Shown here: positions 35,133 to 43,022 of the stretch, piece by piece
Layout of the letters: each line of letters opens with the position of its first letter
Numbering within the stretch: the stretch's first letter is position 1
Assembly: GCA_031411995.1 (NCBI GenBank)
Contig: JANOCD010000023.1
Coordinates: forward strand, 124,001 to 188,000
Reading direction: 5' to 3'
Origin: Rudanella sp031411995
Lineage (GTDB): Bacteria > Bacteroidota > Bacteroidia > Cytophagales > Spirosomataceae
DNA: 64,000 nt
The notes under the pieces: model-generated
Seen by the model: only the letters and a program-made list of their open reading frames with translations
Told to the model about the DNA's origin: nothing
Databases searched by the model: none
Made by a program: the position numbers and the translations under genes

Positions 35133-36557
35133 CTACATGAATACACCCTTCATTAACTGCCTTACTAATAAGCGTTTGTAGTCGGCTGAGCCACGTACAT
35201 CGCTGATGGGTGCGATTTCGGTTTGGGCAATGGCGTTGGCCTGTTCCAGCGTTTCGTCGGTGAGGGGTTGCCCAGCCAGAAACGCCGAGGTTTGAGCCAG
35301 ATACAACGGCACCGGAGCAACACCCCCCGCTGACAGGTCGGCCCGAACAATGCGGTTACCGACCATTTCGATCAGGGCGGCCATGTTCACACTCGCAATG
35401 TCCAAATACGTTCGTTTGCACACCTTCTCGAACCGGAACGCCTGAGCGGGAGTCGGCAACCGAAAAAACAGCGATTCCAGCACCTCATCGGAGTTTTTAT
35501 TAAGTGTTTTGTAGCCCCGGTACAACTCCCGAAGCGGCACAATTCGCCGGACGTTATTTCGCAAAAACACCACCTGCGCGTTCAGAGCCAGGAACCAGAT
35601 TGTTAAATCACCGATGGGAGAGGCATTGATAAGGTTCCCCGCCACCGTGCCCATGTTGCGAATGGGTGTGGACGACACCAGTTTCAGGTGCGCCTGCAAG
35701 CCCGGAAAGTGATCCTGCATGAGTGCCGACTCATTCAATTCATCCGCCGTGCAGGCCCCGTCGATGCAGCCCATGTCGTCTTCGCGCCAGATCGCGTGTG
35801 GCCCATCCTGTCCAAAAACGTGTTGCACGTGGGCATGGCGCATGGCTTCGGGCCGTTGAACGTAGAGATCGGTGCCGCCCCCCAAAAACACGGGATCAAC
35901 CGGAGCAGGCGTGTCGTCGTTCGCCGAATAAACGTGCTTAACAATCCCATTCACAGGCTGTTCCAGCAGGACAAGCATCCGTTGGGGAATAGTCGCGAAA
36001 TAGTCGGGCAGGAACTCATTTTCGATGAGCCAAGCCAGCCCATCGGCGGTGGAACCAGCCGTTGAGGGGCGATCTGTTAAGGCCGTGTTGATGCGTTCCA
36101 CAGCGCGTTCGATGGATTTGTAGCCGGTGCAACGGCAGATATTCCCGTCGATGCTGGCAATGCCATTTTGGGTGGTGGGGGCCTTATCGCTCAGGCAATA
36201 ACCCGCCAGCGAGACCACAAACCCGACCGTACAAAATCCGCATTGGGTGCCGCCTTCGTCCACCATTGCCTGTTGCACCACGTTGAGGGCGTTGGGTCGG
36301 TTCAGGCCTTCCACCGTCACAATATGTTTGCCGTTGGCATTGCCCAGCGGCATCAGGCACGAAGTCATGGAGCGATACCGCAGTTGCCCGTTCTGGCCGG
36401 ACTCGCCCACCAATACGGTGCAGGCCCCGCAATCTCCCTCGCGACAACCCGTTTTTGTGCCGGTGAGGTGCTGTTGCTGACGCACAAAATCGAGCATAAC
36501 CGTGCTTGATGGTGCGTTGGTTTCAATAAGTCGGTCGTTGAGAAGGAAGCGGATCAC
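35133..36557 (-). CDS. xdhA: Xanthine dehydrogenase, FeS/FAD small subunit
   Basis: A 474 aa subunit carrying two [2Fe-2S] clusters and FAD that pass electrons to NAD. Seen: plant-ferredoxin cluster Cys in GCREGDCGACTVL (~38-50), the second cluster in GTQCGFCTVGFV and NICRCTGYKSIERA (~105-152), and FAD-binding PVFLGGGTDLYVQ (~222) with SSTPIRNMGTVAGNLINASPIGD (~293-315). It begins with GTG at 36555-36557; the nearby ATG at 36563-36565 runs into a stop, so GTG is used. An inverted repeat lies 11 bp upstream and probably controls the operon. Confidence 0.93.
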   Translation of the reverse strand: MIRFLLNDRLIETNAPSSTVMLDFVRQQQHLTGTKTGCREGDCGACTVLVGESGQNGQLRYRSMTSCLMPLGNANGKHIVTVEGLNRPNALNVVQQAMVDEGGTQCGFCTVGFVVSLAGYCLSDKAPTTQNGIASIDGNICRCTGYKSIERAVERINTALTDRPSTAGSTADGLAWLIENEFLPDYFATIPQRMLVLLEQPVNGIVKHVYSANDDTPAPVDPVFLGGGTDLYVQRPEAMRHAHVQHVFGQDGPHAIWREDDMGCIDGACTADELNESALMQDHFPGLQAHLKLVSSTPIRNMGTVAGNLINASPIGDLTIWFLALNAQVVFLRNNVRRIVPLRELYRGYKTLNKNSDEVLESLFFRLPTPAQAFRFEKVCKRTYLDIASVNMAALIEMVGNRIVRADLSAGGVAPVPLYLAQTSAFLAGQPLTDETLEQANAIAQTEIAPISDVRGSADYKRLLVRQLMKGVFM

Positions 36558-36568
36558 GGATACATTCG

Positions 36569-36601
36569 TATTATTTCCTGTAAATATATACGGAAATAAT
36601 A
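36569..36601 (-). promoter_or_regulatory. Inverted repeat upstream of xdhA
   Basis: TATTATTTCC (36569-36578) and GGAAATAATA (36592-36601) are perfect complements separated by 13 bp, and an inner pair CGTAT/ATACG overlaps them. Placed 11 bp before the xdhA GTG, it is a good candidate operator. Confidence 0.55.
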
Positions 36602-36648
36602 TAGTTTTTCAGTTGGATAACCTGAGCAAGAGGGGACACGATAGCAGG

Positions 36649-37719
36649 CTACCTACTTCGCGTTAGTTGGATAACCACCCGTCGGCTGCGGCTGCGGGCT
36701 TCTTCGGGGTCGTTGGCCGCTACCGACGAATCGGGGCCTTTACCTGTCGTAATCAGTTGATTAGACGGCACTCCTTTCTGGCGCAGATACCCCTCTACCA
36801 TCCGCGCCCTATACTCGGACAGGGTCACGTTCAACTCGCGCTTGCCAACGTTTTCGGTATAGCCGGTTAAGTGAGCCACCATATCGGGTTGGCTTTTTAG
36901 CAGGGTCGCAATCGAATCCAGGGCGGTTCTTGTTTCCTGTTTCAGCTCATAACTGCTTTGTTCGAAGTATAACGCCTTGGAATCGAGCGATTTTACAACG
37001 GCATCGCTGGCAACTGGTTTGGCCCCACTGTCGGTGGCAGGTAGTATTGGTCCATTATCAGTGGCGGGTTTGGCTGGCGTATCTGCCCTCCCCCCTTTTC
37101 CGCCTTCAATATAAACAGCTTTGAAGTTCAGGCCCGAACCCGTGGTAATCTCTTCGGAAAGCAGCGACTGACCGTCGGGTGTTGCCGCTGCAAATAAATA
37201 TTTTCCTGGCCTGAAATCTCTAATCAGGAAGTTGTGTGGGTGTTTCCGGCGTTTAAACTCAAAAAAGGTGAAGTGGGCGGAGATGTTAGGCTGCGTAATT
37301 TCGTAGTCGATATCGAGGCTATCGGGGACGGAGAAACTCAAAACAAGCTCATTGACCGGCTGCACCGGTGATTCCTCTTTCAGGCTCATCGGCACCCCAA
37401 TTCGGAACTCCGAACTGCTCGATGTTGGCCCAAGAAATCGAACGGGGATGGTGGTTGTCCGGTAGCCATCGCGTTCAAATGAGAGGTATTTTGTTGAGTC
37501 AGCAATCCGAAAATCGAACGTTCCTTCGTTGCTGCTTTCGCCCAACATCACCCGGCTCTTTTTGAAACCGGCAAACGCCCTTACTTTAATATCTTCCCGC
37601 GTGCCAACAGTGTAGCAACTGCCATAAATTCGGACAGAATTGGTAGGGGGCAAAACGGTTTGAGGGCGGGGTTCATTGCCCAAAAGACAGAAAACCCAGG
37701 CGAGAATGTAGGCAACCAT
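36649..37719 (-). CDS. OmpA-family protein with N-terminal extracytoplasmic region
   Basis: A 356 aa exported protein. Seen: a hydrophobic N-terminus (MVAYILAWVFCLLG), a ~230-residue region of beta-rich sequence with two carboxypeptidase-regulatory-like stretches (VRAFAGFKKSRVMLGES and FLIRDFRPGKYLFAAATPDGQSLL), a Pro/Asp-rich repeat linker (PATDNGPILPATDSGAKP), and a C-terminal OmpA peptidoglycan-binding domain (LDSIATLLKSQPDMVAHLTGYTENVG ... NVTLSEYRARMVEGYLRQKGV ... EARSRSRRVVIQL). The OmpA domain anchors proteins to the cell wall. The ATG at 37719 is preferred to an in-frame TTG at 37797, which lies inside the big hairpin. Confidence 0.82.
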   Translation of the reverse strand: MVAYILAWVFCLLGNEPRPQTVLPPTNSVRIYGSCYTVGTREDIKVRAFAGFKKSRVMLGESSNEGTFDFRIADSTKYLSFERDGYRTTTIPVRFLGPTSSSSEFRIGVPMSLKEESPVQPVNELVLSFSVPDSLDIDYEITQPNISAHFTFFEFKRRKHPHNFLIRDFRPGKYLFAAATPDGQSLLSEEITTGSGLNFKAVYIEGGKGGRADTPAKPATDNGPILPATDSGAKPVASDAVVKSLDSKALYFEQSSYELKQETRTALDSIATLLKSQPDMVAHLTGYTENVGKRELNVTLSEYRARMVEGYLRQKGVPSNQLITTGKGPDSSVAANDPEEARSRSRRVVIQLTRSR

Positions 37720-37752
37720 GAACTCGATAGCTTTTAACTTATAAATATACGC

Positions 37753-37822
37753 AAAAAAAGTGCAAATATCAGACCAGTTTGTGGACTTGAGTAGCAAACC
37801 GGTCTGACATTTGCACTTTTTT
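37753..37822. repeat. 70-bp inverted repeat forming a very strong hairpin
   Basis: Arms of 28 bp at about 37754-37781 and 37795-37822 are complementary except for two positions, around a 13-nt loop. On the minus strand both exceptions become G-U pairs, so the transcript running toward the OmpA gene would pair fully and end in GCAC plus a U run, like a terminator, 33 nt before that start codon. It sits between divergent genes, where a terminator is not expected. Confidence 0.75.
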
Positions 37823-37867
37823 AATTATTGTGCTTTATTGCACCAGAACCGTTTAAACACAATCAAC

Positions 37868-38050
37868 ATGAAAAAAGTAATCATGGGCCTTGCCCTGCTC
37901 ACTACCCTGTCAACCGTATCAATGGCAGGGCCGTTTTTTAAGGGTAAAAAAGCCCGCGCCAAGGCCAAAGCCGAACGGATTGAAGCCAAAAAAGAGAATT
38001 GCGAGAAAATGGGCACGTCAAGCTGCTGCATGAAAAAAGCGCAGGCCTAA
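37868..38050 (+). CDS. Tiny Lys/Cys-rich secreted protein
   Basis: A 60 aa protein with a signal peptide (MKKVIMGLALLTTLSTVSMA, cleavage after SMA) and a mature part of about 40 residues rich in Lys and Ala (KGKKARAKAKAERIEAKKEN) followed by four Cys-containing residues CEKMGTSSCCMKK. I do not recognise the family. The clean signal peptide, own terminator and own promoter region support a real gene. Cys residues could bind metal or form disulfides; this is speculation. Confidence 0.65.
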   Translation: MKKVIMGLALLTTLSTVSMAGPFFKGKKARAKAKAERIEAKKENCEKMGTSSCCMKKAQA

Positions 38051-38071
38051 ACCACTTGCTGCTGTTCGCCA

Positions 38072-38110
38072 ACAACGCGCCCGACGGTTTTATCGTCGGG
38101 CGCGTTGTGT
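38072..38110 (+). terminator. Terminator after the Lys/Cys-rich gene
   Basis: A perfect 15-bp GC-rich stem (ACAACGCGCCCGACG with CGTCGGGCGCGTTGT) around GTTTTAT. The tail GTTTGT is only moderately T-rich. Confidence 0.7.
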
Positions 38111-38156
38111 TTGTAGGGAAAAGGCCCGATTTTTGGGGTTCTGTTCTGACTCCCTC

Positions 38157-38993
38157 ATGCAACAATACCACGACCTGCTTCGGCATATTCTGACCAACGG
38201 CACCCGCAAAACCGACCGCACCGGCACCGGTACCATCAGCGTATTTGGTTACCAGATGCGTTTCGACCTCCGCGCCCGTGTCCACGGCGGAGGTTTCCCG
38301 CTGCTGACCACCAAAAAAGTCCATACCAAGTCGATTATTCACGAACTGTTGTGGTTTATCCGGGGCGAAACCAACATCAAATACCTGACCGACAACGGGG
38401 TAACAATTTGGAATGAATGGGCAGACGAAAACGGCGACCTCGGCGATGTCTATGGCAAACAGTGGCGAAGCTGGGCCACCCCGGATGGCCGCGTGATCGA
38501 TCAGTTGCAGGATGTGCTGAACCAGCTAAAAACCAAACCCGATTCGCGCCGGATGATCGTGTCGGCCTGGAACCCCGCCGATGTACCGAAAATGGCGTTG
38601 CCACCCTGCCATTTACTGTTTCAATTCTACGTGGCCCCCCCCGACCCCGATAAGGGAGAATCCCGCCCCAAACTCTCCTGCCAGCTTTACCAACGCAGTG
38701 CCGATGTGTTTTTGGGTGTGCCTTTCAACATTGCGTCCTATGCCCTGCTCACGATGATGATTGCCCAGGAATGCGGATTCGAGGCCCACGAATTTATCTG
38801 GACGGGTGGAGATACCCACCTCTACCTCAACCACTTAGAGCAGGTTGAGACCCAGTTGTCCCGCGATTTTCGGCCCCTGCCCACCATGCGCCTGAACCCT
38901 GAAGTGACCTCTCTTTTCGATTTCCAATACAGCGATTTCACCCTCGAAAACTACAACCCGCACCCCGCCATCAAGGCTCCGGTGGCTGTTTAA
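38157..38993 (+). CDS. thyA: Thymidylate synthase
   Basis: A 278 aa ThyA that methylates dUMP to dTMP with methylene-tetrahydrofolate. Seen: MQQYHDLLRHILTNGTRKTDRTGTGTISVFG at the start with the phosphate-binding Arg, the active-site cysteine C151 in ALPPCHLLFQFYV, SCQLYQRSADVFLGVPFNIASYALL (~179-203) and the dUMP-contacting GGDTHLYLNHLEQ. All conserved. The start is the ATG at 38157; the reading can be extended 24 bp but without family similarity. A methyltransferase gene follows after 6 bp; folA is not adjacent. Confidence 0.96.
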   Translation: MQQYHDLLRHILTNGTRKTDRTGTGTISVFGYQMRFDLRARVHGGGFPLLTTKKVHTKSIIHELLWFIRGETNIKYLTDNGVTIWNEWADENGDLGDVYGKQWRSWATPDGRVIDQLQDVLNQLKTKPDSRRMIVSAWNPADVPKMALPPCHLLFQFYVAPPDPDKGESRPKLSCQLYQRSADVFLGVPFNIASYALLTMMIAQECGFEAHEFIWTGGDTHLYLNHLEQVETQLSRDFRPLPTMRLNPEVTSLFDFQYSDFTLENYNPHPAIKAPVAV

Positions 38994-38999
38994 ATTCCC

Positions 39000-39785
39000 A
39001 TGTTCGATTTCCATAAAGACCGGGTGCTTTATTTCCAGCACCAGACGCTCAATACTGCCCGGTATGTGATTCCATTTATTGAGGCTCAAAAACCCCTCAC
39101 GCCCGGTATGCGGGTGCTGGAGGTTGGGTCGGGTGAGGGGGGCGTGCTAAAAGCATTTATCAATCACGGCTGCCTGGGCGTGGGCGTTGAACTGGAGGCC
39201 CCCAAAGTGGCCGTGGCCGAGGCAATGATGGCCGACGATATTGCCGCCGGACGCGCTCAATTTTTCGTGAAAAACATCTACGATACTGACATCTTAGCGG
39301 ACCTCGGCGGGGCTTTCGACCTGATTGTGTTGAAAGATGTGATCGAACACATCTACGATCAGGAGAAATGTTTGGCCTTGCTAAAAACCTTTCTGAAGCC
39401 CAGTGGAGCCATTTATTTCGGGTTTCCGCCTTGGCAAATGCCGTTTGGCGGTCACCAGCAAATTCTCCACAGCAAGTTCTTATCAAAGCTCCCCTATTTT
39501 CACCTCCTGCCGATGCCGCTGTACGTGGGCATTCTGAAAGCCTTTGGCGAACGACCAAAAGGGCTGATCGAGATTAAGGAAACGGGCATTTCCATTGAGC
39601 GTTTTGAGCGGATTGTGGCCCGGACGGGATACCGAATTGCCAACGTCCGACATTACCTCATCAACCCGATTTACGAGTTCAAATTCAAGCTGAAACCCCG
39701 CGAGCAGAACCCCCTCATTAGCAAAATCCCCTACCTCCGCGACTTCGTCACGACCTGTGTCTATTATTTGATTACGCCGGAGTAG
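39000..39785 (+). CDS. Class I SAM-dependent methyltransferase
   Basis: A 261 aa methyltransferase of the Methyltransf_11/23 type. Seen: the SAM-binding motif I MRVLEVGSGEGGVLKAF (~39-55), the acidic motif VGVELEAPKVAVAE, and FDLIVLKDVIEHIYDQEKCLALLKTFLKPSGAIYFGFPPWQMP (~109-151, motif II-III). The C-terminal part (GERPKGLIEIKETGISIERFERI) is characteristic of a Bacteroidota group of unknown substrate. It follows thyA by 6 bp and may be cotranscribed. Confidence 0.88.
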   Translation: MFDFHKDRVLYFQHQTLNTARYVIPFIEAQKPLTPGMRVLEVGSGEGGVLKAFINHGCLGVGVELEAPKVAVAEAMMADDIAAGRAQFFVKNIYDTDILADLGGAFDLIVLKDVIEHIYDQEKCLALLKTFLKPSGAIYFGFPPWQMPFGGHQQILHSKFLSKLPYFHLLPMPLYVGILKAFGERPKGLIEIKETGISIERFERIVARTGYRIANVRHYLINPIYEFKFKLKPREQNPLISKIPYLRDFVTTCVYYLITPE

Positions 39786-40240
39786 GGTCTGGCACCCTAA
39801 CGAAGTCACCCAATTAACCAGACGGTAAAATTTATCCGGCGTTTTAGTTGTAAAGCACAACTGCCTTATCTATGATTGCATAATGGATTAAAGGTGGTTT
39901 AAATTTTCTGGTGCAAAGGGCTGATTTAATTAGGCATAATTGTCCTTATACATTGATGGTCAGCATATTGTGGTTCCGCAAATTCGCGCCCATATAATTA
40001 TTGGGTGGGGCCAGCCAGAAAAGAGCTTAGGCGTGTTCCGTGTCTCGTCTGACAAGTTGCTGGCCGCTGGGTCCTTCGGGCGGTGCGTCAGGGCGGTTTC
40101 GTGTGACAAATTGCACGTTGGAGTTAGTGAACTTGGGGCTTACAAGGCGGGTTGCGACTTACAACACGAACGCCACAGTGAGGCAGATTTTGGATTCCGT
40201 TTTAACGTTTCACTCAACAAGGCAACCGCCTTTGAATGAT
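39786..40240. other. Low-GC intergenic stretch, no convincing gene
   Basis: About 455 bp that are AT-rich at first and then carry a mixed patch (around 40040-40200) with repeated GACAA-TTGC-type words. Open frames here have no recognisable protein character. It may be remnant or noncoding accessory DNA leading into the low-GC lipoprotein gene. Confidence 0.4.
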
Positions 40241-40909
40241 ATGAAAGGCATCAAAGAACAGCATAGTTTAGCAAAATCCTCATGCTGGGGTTTTGCACTG
40301 TTTCTAAGTTGGCTACTGATCGGTTGTGTATGCCCACCCGATCAGAAATTAGGCGAAATGAGACTGGCAAAGCCTCAATTTTTAAGCTTATCCGGTACAG
40401 AGTCAATGACCTATACAAACTCATCAACAACTCAGACGCTTGTACTCCGGGGGGAACCTGTGGAATACAACGTTGAGAAACTTCTTGTCGCTACTCTTTG
40501 CCAAAAAACCCCAGTTGATATACAGTTTAGCTACTATGAGTCTGTCCCTTTTGCTACCAGACGGTATAAAAGTAGCGGAATCCGATTGGAGGAGTTACGA
40601 TACACCTACAAGGTGTTCGATCCTGCACAAGGCGATACGACATCATATGTGGACATGCTGCAAATATGGGGGATGCAACTTGATATGTCCGTGCTGGTGT
40701 CTGACCGGGGAAAGCCTACTGCGCGTTCCCTGCCACTCCTCCGCGATAAAGCCGCCATTCGTGTGGTAGCTGATACGACGATCAATAATCGATCTTTTCA
40801 ACAAGTATATCGTCAAGCGGTTAATCCAACGGTATGTTTTACTTCTACCAGAGGGGTAATTGCTTTTTATCGGGATGGGGCCTGGTGGCTTCAAACCGGC
40901 TTTCAATAA
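40241..40909 (+). CDS. Predicted lipoprotein, family not recognised
   Basis: A 222 aa protein with a hydrophobic leader (CWGFALFLSWLLIGCVCPPD) whose LLIGC fits a lipobox. The mature part is beta-rich (QTLVLRGEPVEYNVEKLLVATLCQKTPVDIQFSYYES ...) and ends with FYRDGAWWLQTGFQ. No known domain is recognised. Codon use is noticeably more AT-rich than in the thyA block to its left, and the start ATG at 40241 is preferred because longer readings run into unrelated sequence. It stands alone in a low-GC patch. Confidence 0.6.
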   Translation: MKGIKEQHSLAKSSCWGFALFLSWLLIGCVCPPDQKLGEMRLAKPQFLSLSGTESMTYTNSSTTQTLVLRGEPVEYNVEKLLVATLCQKTPVDIQFSYYESVPFATRRYKSSGIRLEELRYTYKVFDPAQGDTTSYVDMLQIWGMQLDMSVLVSDRGKPTARSLPLLRDKAAIRVVADTTINNRSFQQVYRQAVNPTVCFTSTRGVIAFYRDGAWWLQTGFQ

Positions 40910-41189
40910 AAGAGTGGCTTTTAGTTTTGTATTAGCAAAGAGCGATTTCAGTGCGTTGTGTTTCGCTCCGCGTGAGGTGTTCTTTGGCGACAAGCAGCCC
41001 GTCTCGAAGTCAAGCGACAACCCAACTCAAGCAAGGATGTAAGGGCGCAAGTTACTCATATACAGTAAGTTTACCCCGCTCGCTATCAACCCCTGCGGGT
41101 GTTATGTATTGAAATTTAGCTAAGTAATTCTTTGTCACAACACCCTTTTGTAGTCATCATCTCCTATTGAAAAATAAACTCGTAAAACA
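40910..41189. other. Intergenic stretch, nothing recognised
   Basis: About 280 bp of mixed composition between the lipoprotein gene and the small DUF4177-like gene, with short words such as GCGACAA repeated. I see no gene, terminator or RNA that I can support. Confidence 0.4.
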
Positions 41190-41390
41190 ATGAAAGAATA
41201 CAAAGTCGAAACCCTGATCTACTACTCAAAACTAACGCTTGACTCAAAACACATAGCGAAAGACTCGAAAATAGAAATTCAGGCAAAGCTTGATGAATAC
41301 GCTTCCCAAGGTTACAGTTTAACGTCCACAACGTCCACTAATTTTGGACTTGCTATTTATGTCTATCTGTTTTTTGAAAAAGATATTTAA
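41190..41390 (+). CDS. Small DUF4177-like protein
   Basis: A 66 aa low-GC gene. The order MKEYKVETLIYYSK, then KIEIQAKLDEYASQGYSLTSTTSTN and a hydrophobic strand AIYVYLFFEKD, resembles DUF4177 proteins (short alpha/beta proteins with a Y-x-x-Q/E-G-W/Y-x-L core, here YASQGYSL). The function of the family is unknown. The assignment is by eye. It lies in the same low-GC patch as the lipoprotein. Confidence 0.55.
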   Translation: MKEYKVETLIYYSKLTLDSKHIAKDSKIEIQAKLDEYASQGYSLTSTTSTNFGLAIYVYLFFEKDI

Positions 41391-41558
41391 CCAAAAAACG
41401 CCCCACTAGCAAACCAGCAAATGGCGTATGACCAACAAGCACGAGGAGGTGTTTTTTCGACGGTTTTGCTGATGGGTCAGGAGTAATTTTTAAACGCTAA
41501 TGAAACGCAATTAAACTTGACAGCTCAGGAACGATACCCAAAAACGGCTATTCCTCCC

Positions 41559-42731
41559 CTATTTCTTCACTGAAAACTGATAGATCGTCGTGGTTTTATA
41601 GGTCTGTCCGGGGCGCAGCACGGTTGTTGGGAAGGCGGACTGATTGGGAGAGTCGGGGTAATGTTGGGTTTCGAGGCACAGGGCGTAGCGTCGCTTGTAA
41701 GGGAAACCCTCCCGGCCCGTCACCGATCCGTCGAGGAAATTACCGGTGTAGAACTGCACGGCGGGTTCGGTGGTTTGCACGGTCATCACGCGCCCGGAGG
41801 TTGGCTCAAACACGGTGGCAATGGGTTTCAGCGTGCGGCTGCTGTCGCTCAGAACCCAGCAATGGTCGTAGCCCATACCATACTTAATCTGCACCGCGTC
41901 GGCGGACCGATCGGTTGAGTCGTCGATGCGGTCGCCGATGCGGGTTGCTTTCGTGAAATCGAAGGGGGTTCCGCTTACGGGCTTCAGTTCGCCGGTCGGG
42001 ATCAGCGTTTCGTTTACCGGCAAAAAGCGGTCGGCGTTGAGGGTCAACACGTGGTCGAGAATGTCGCGTTTGGCCCCACCCGTCAGGTTAAAATAGGTGT
42101 GGTTAGTCAGGTTCACCACGGTTGGTTTGTCGGTGGTGGCTTCGTAGTCAATTTTGAGCGCATTATCTTTCTGAAGCGTATAAACCACCGTTACCGACAG
42201 ATTGCCGGGATAGCCCTCTTCGCCATCTTTCGATGTATAGGTCAGTTTGAGGGCGGGTTCGTCGCCTTCCACGGGCGCGGCTGTCCACAAAACCTTATCG
42301 AAACCAGCGGTGCCTCCATGCAGGTGATTCACCATGTTGTTCACGACCAGCGTATAGGGCTTACCGTCGAGCGTGAATTTGCCCTTGGCGATCCGGTTGC
42401 CATACCGCCCGATCAATGCCCCGAAATACGGGTTATTTTTTACGTAGGTGCCTAGCGAATCGAAGCCGAGGGTAACATCTTCAAACTGTCCGTCTTTGTC
42501 AGGGGCTGTCAATCCAACCAAAATACCACCATAATTGGTGATTTGAGCGGTCATGCCCGCGCTGTTTCGGAGAGTATAAAGATCCGCCGACCGACCGTCG
42601 GGGAGTTGGCCGTAAGCTGCTTTTTCGATGCCCGATTTCTGATCGTCGGCGGTTTTGTTGGAGGTGCAGGAAGTCATAGTGATGCCGCCAATCAGCAGGG
42701 CGAGGCTCAGGAGTTTATTCCGTTGATTCAT
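41559..42731 (-). CDS. galM: Aldose 1-epimerase (mutarotase), lipoprotein form
   Basis: A 390 aa aldose 1-epimerase that interconverts the alpha and beta anomers of galactose or glucose. Seen: a lipobox (LLIGGITMTSC), then the enzyme with SAGMTAQITNYGGILVGLTAPDKDG, GRYGNRIAKGKFTLDGKPYTL, NHLHGGTAGFDKVLW (catalytic-His region ~136-150), LTNHTYFNLTG (second His) and the catalytic-Glu end QFYTGNFLDG ... CLETQHYPDSPNQ. The lipid anchor suggests a periplasmic or surface enzyme acting on incoming sugars. The ATG at 42731 creates the lipobox and is preferred to a longer start. Confidence 0.92.
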   Translation of the reverse strand: MNQRNKLLSLALLIGGITMTSCTSNKTADDQKSGIEKAAYGQLPDGRSADLYTLRNSAGMTAQITNYGGILVGLTAPDKDGQFEDVTLGFDSLGTYVKNNPYFGALIGRYGNRIAKGKFTLDGKPYTLVVNNMVNHLHGGTAGFDKVLWTAAPVEGDEPALKLTYTSKDGEEGYPGNLSVTVVYTLQKDNALKIDYEATTDKPTVVNLTNHTYFNLTGGAKRDILDHVLTLNADRFLPVNETLIPTGELKPVSGTPFDFTKATRIGDRIDDSTDRSADAVQIKYGMGYDHCWVLSDSSRTLKPIATVFEPTSGRVMTVQTTEPAVQFYTGNFLDGSVTGREGFPYKRRYALCLETQHYPDSPNQSAFPTTVLRPGQTYKTTTIYQFSVKK

Positions 42732-42810
42732 GAAGGGTACAGGTTTAGTGTACAAAGGCAAGAAGGGCTTCAATATATCCGTTCTGCGCAACGGGCGCGC
42801 CCCCGTCCGT

Positions 42811-42834
42811 ATCGAGCGTTCAGGAAACGCCCGG
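42811..42834 (-). repeat. Partial copy of the tRNA-Arg anticodon arm
   Basis: Aligned with 42889-42912 inside tRNA-Arg, 19 of the first 21 bases agree (AGCGTT, AGGAAACGCC shared). A further piece CCTATTCT of the tRNA recurs at 42844-42851, as if the copy were split by about 12 bp. It lies just downstream of the tRNA 3' end and cannot form a tRNA itself. Confidence 0.6.
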
Positions 42835-42860
42835 GGCGCGTAGCCTATTCTGAATCTAAG

Positions 42861-42935
42861 TGGTGGCTCCGCCGGGAATCGAACCCGGATCTAGCGTTTA
42901 GGAAACGCCTATTCTATCCGTTGAACTACAGTGCC
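42861..42935 (-). tRNA. tRNA-Arg (anticodon CCT), CCA encoded
   Basis: The minus strand folds as a tRNA: acceptor 5' GGCACTG, D arm GTTC-AACGGATA-GAAT, anticodon arm GGCGT-TTCCTAA-ACGCT (anticodon CCT, reading AGG), four-base variable loop AGAT, T arm CCGGG-TTCGATT-CCCGG, 3' strand CGGAGCC, discriminator A and CCA (42863-42861). The acceptor stem is irregular: position 4-69 is A opposite A and 6-67 is a U-G pair. The rest is canonical. It lies between hflX and galM, both also on the minus strand. Confidence 0.88.
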
Positions 42936-43022
42936 ATATAGTTGAAAACCTGCAAGGTCTGTTAGACCTCACAGGTTTGGGAACTTGGGTGCAAAATTGC
43001 GCAAAAACTGTTAGCGGAACAA

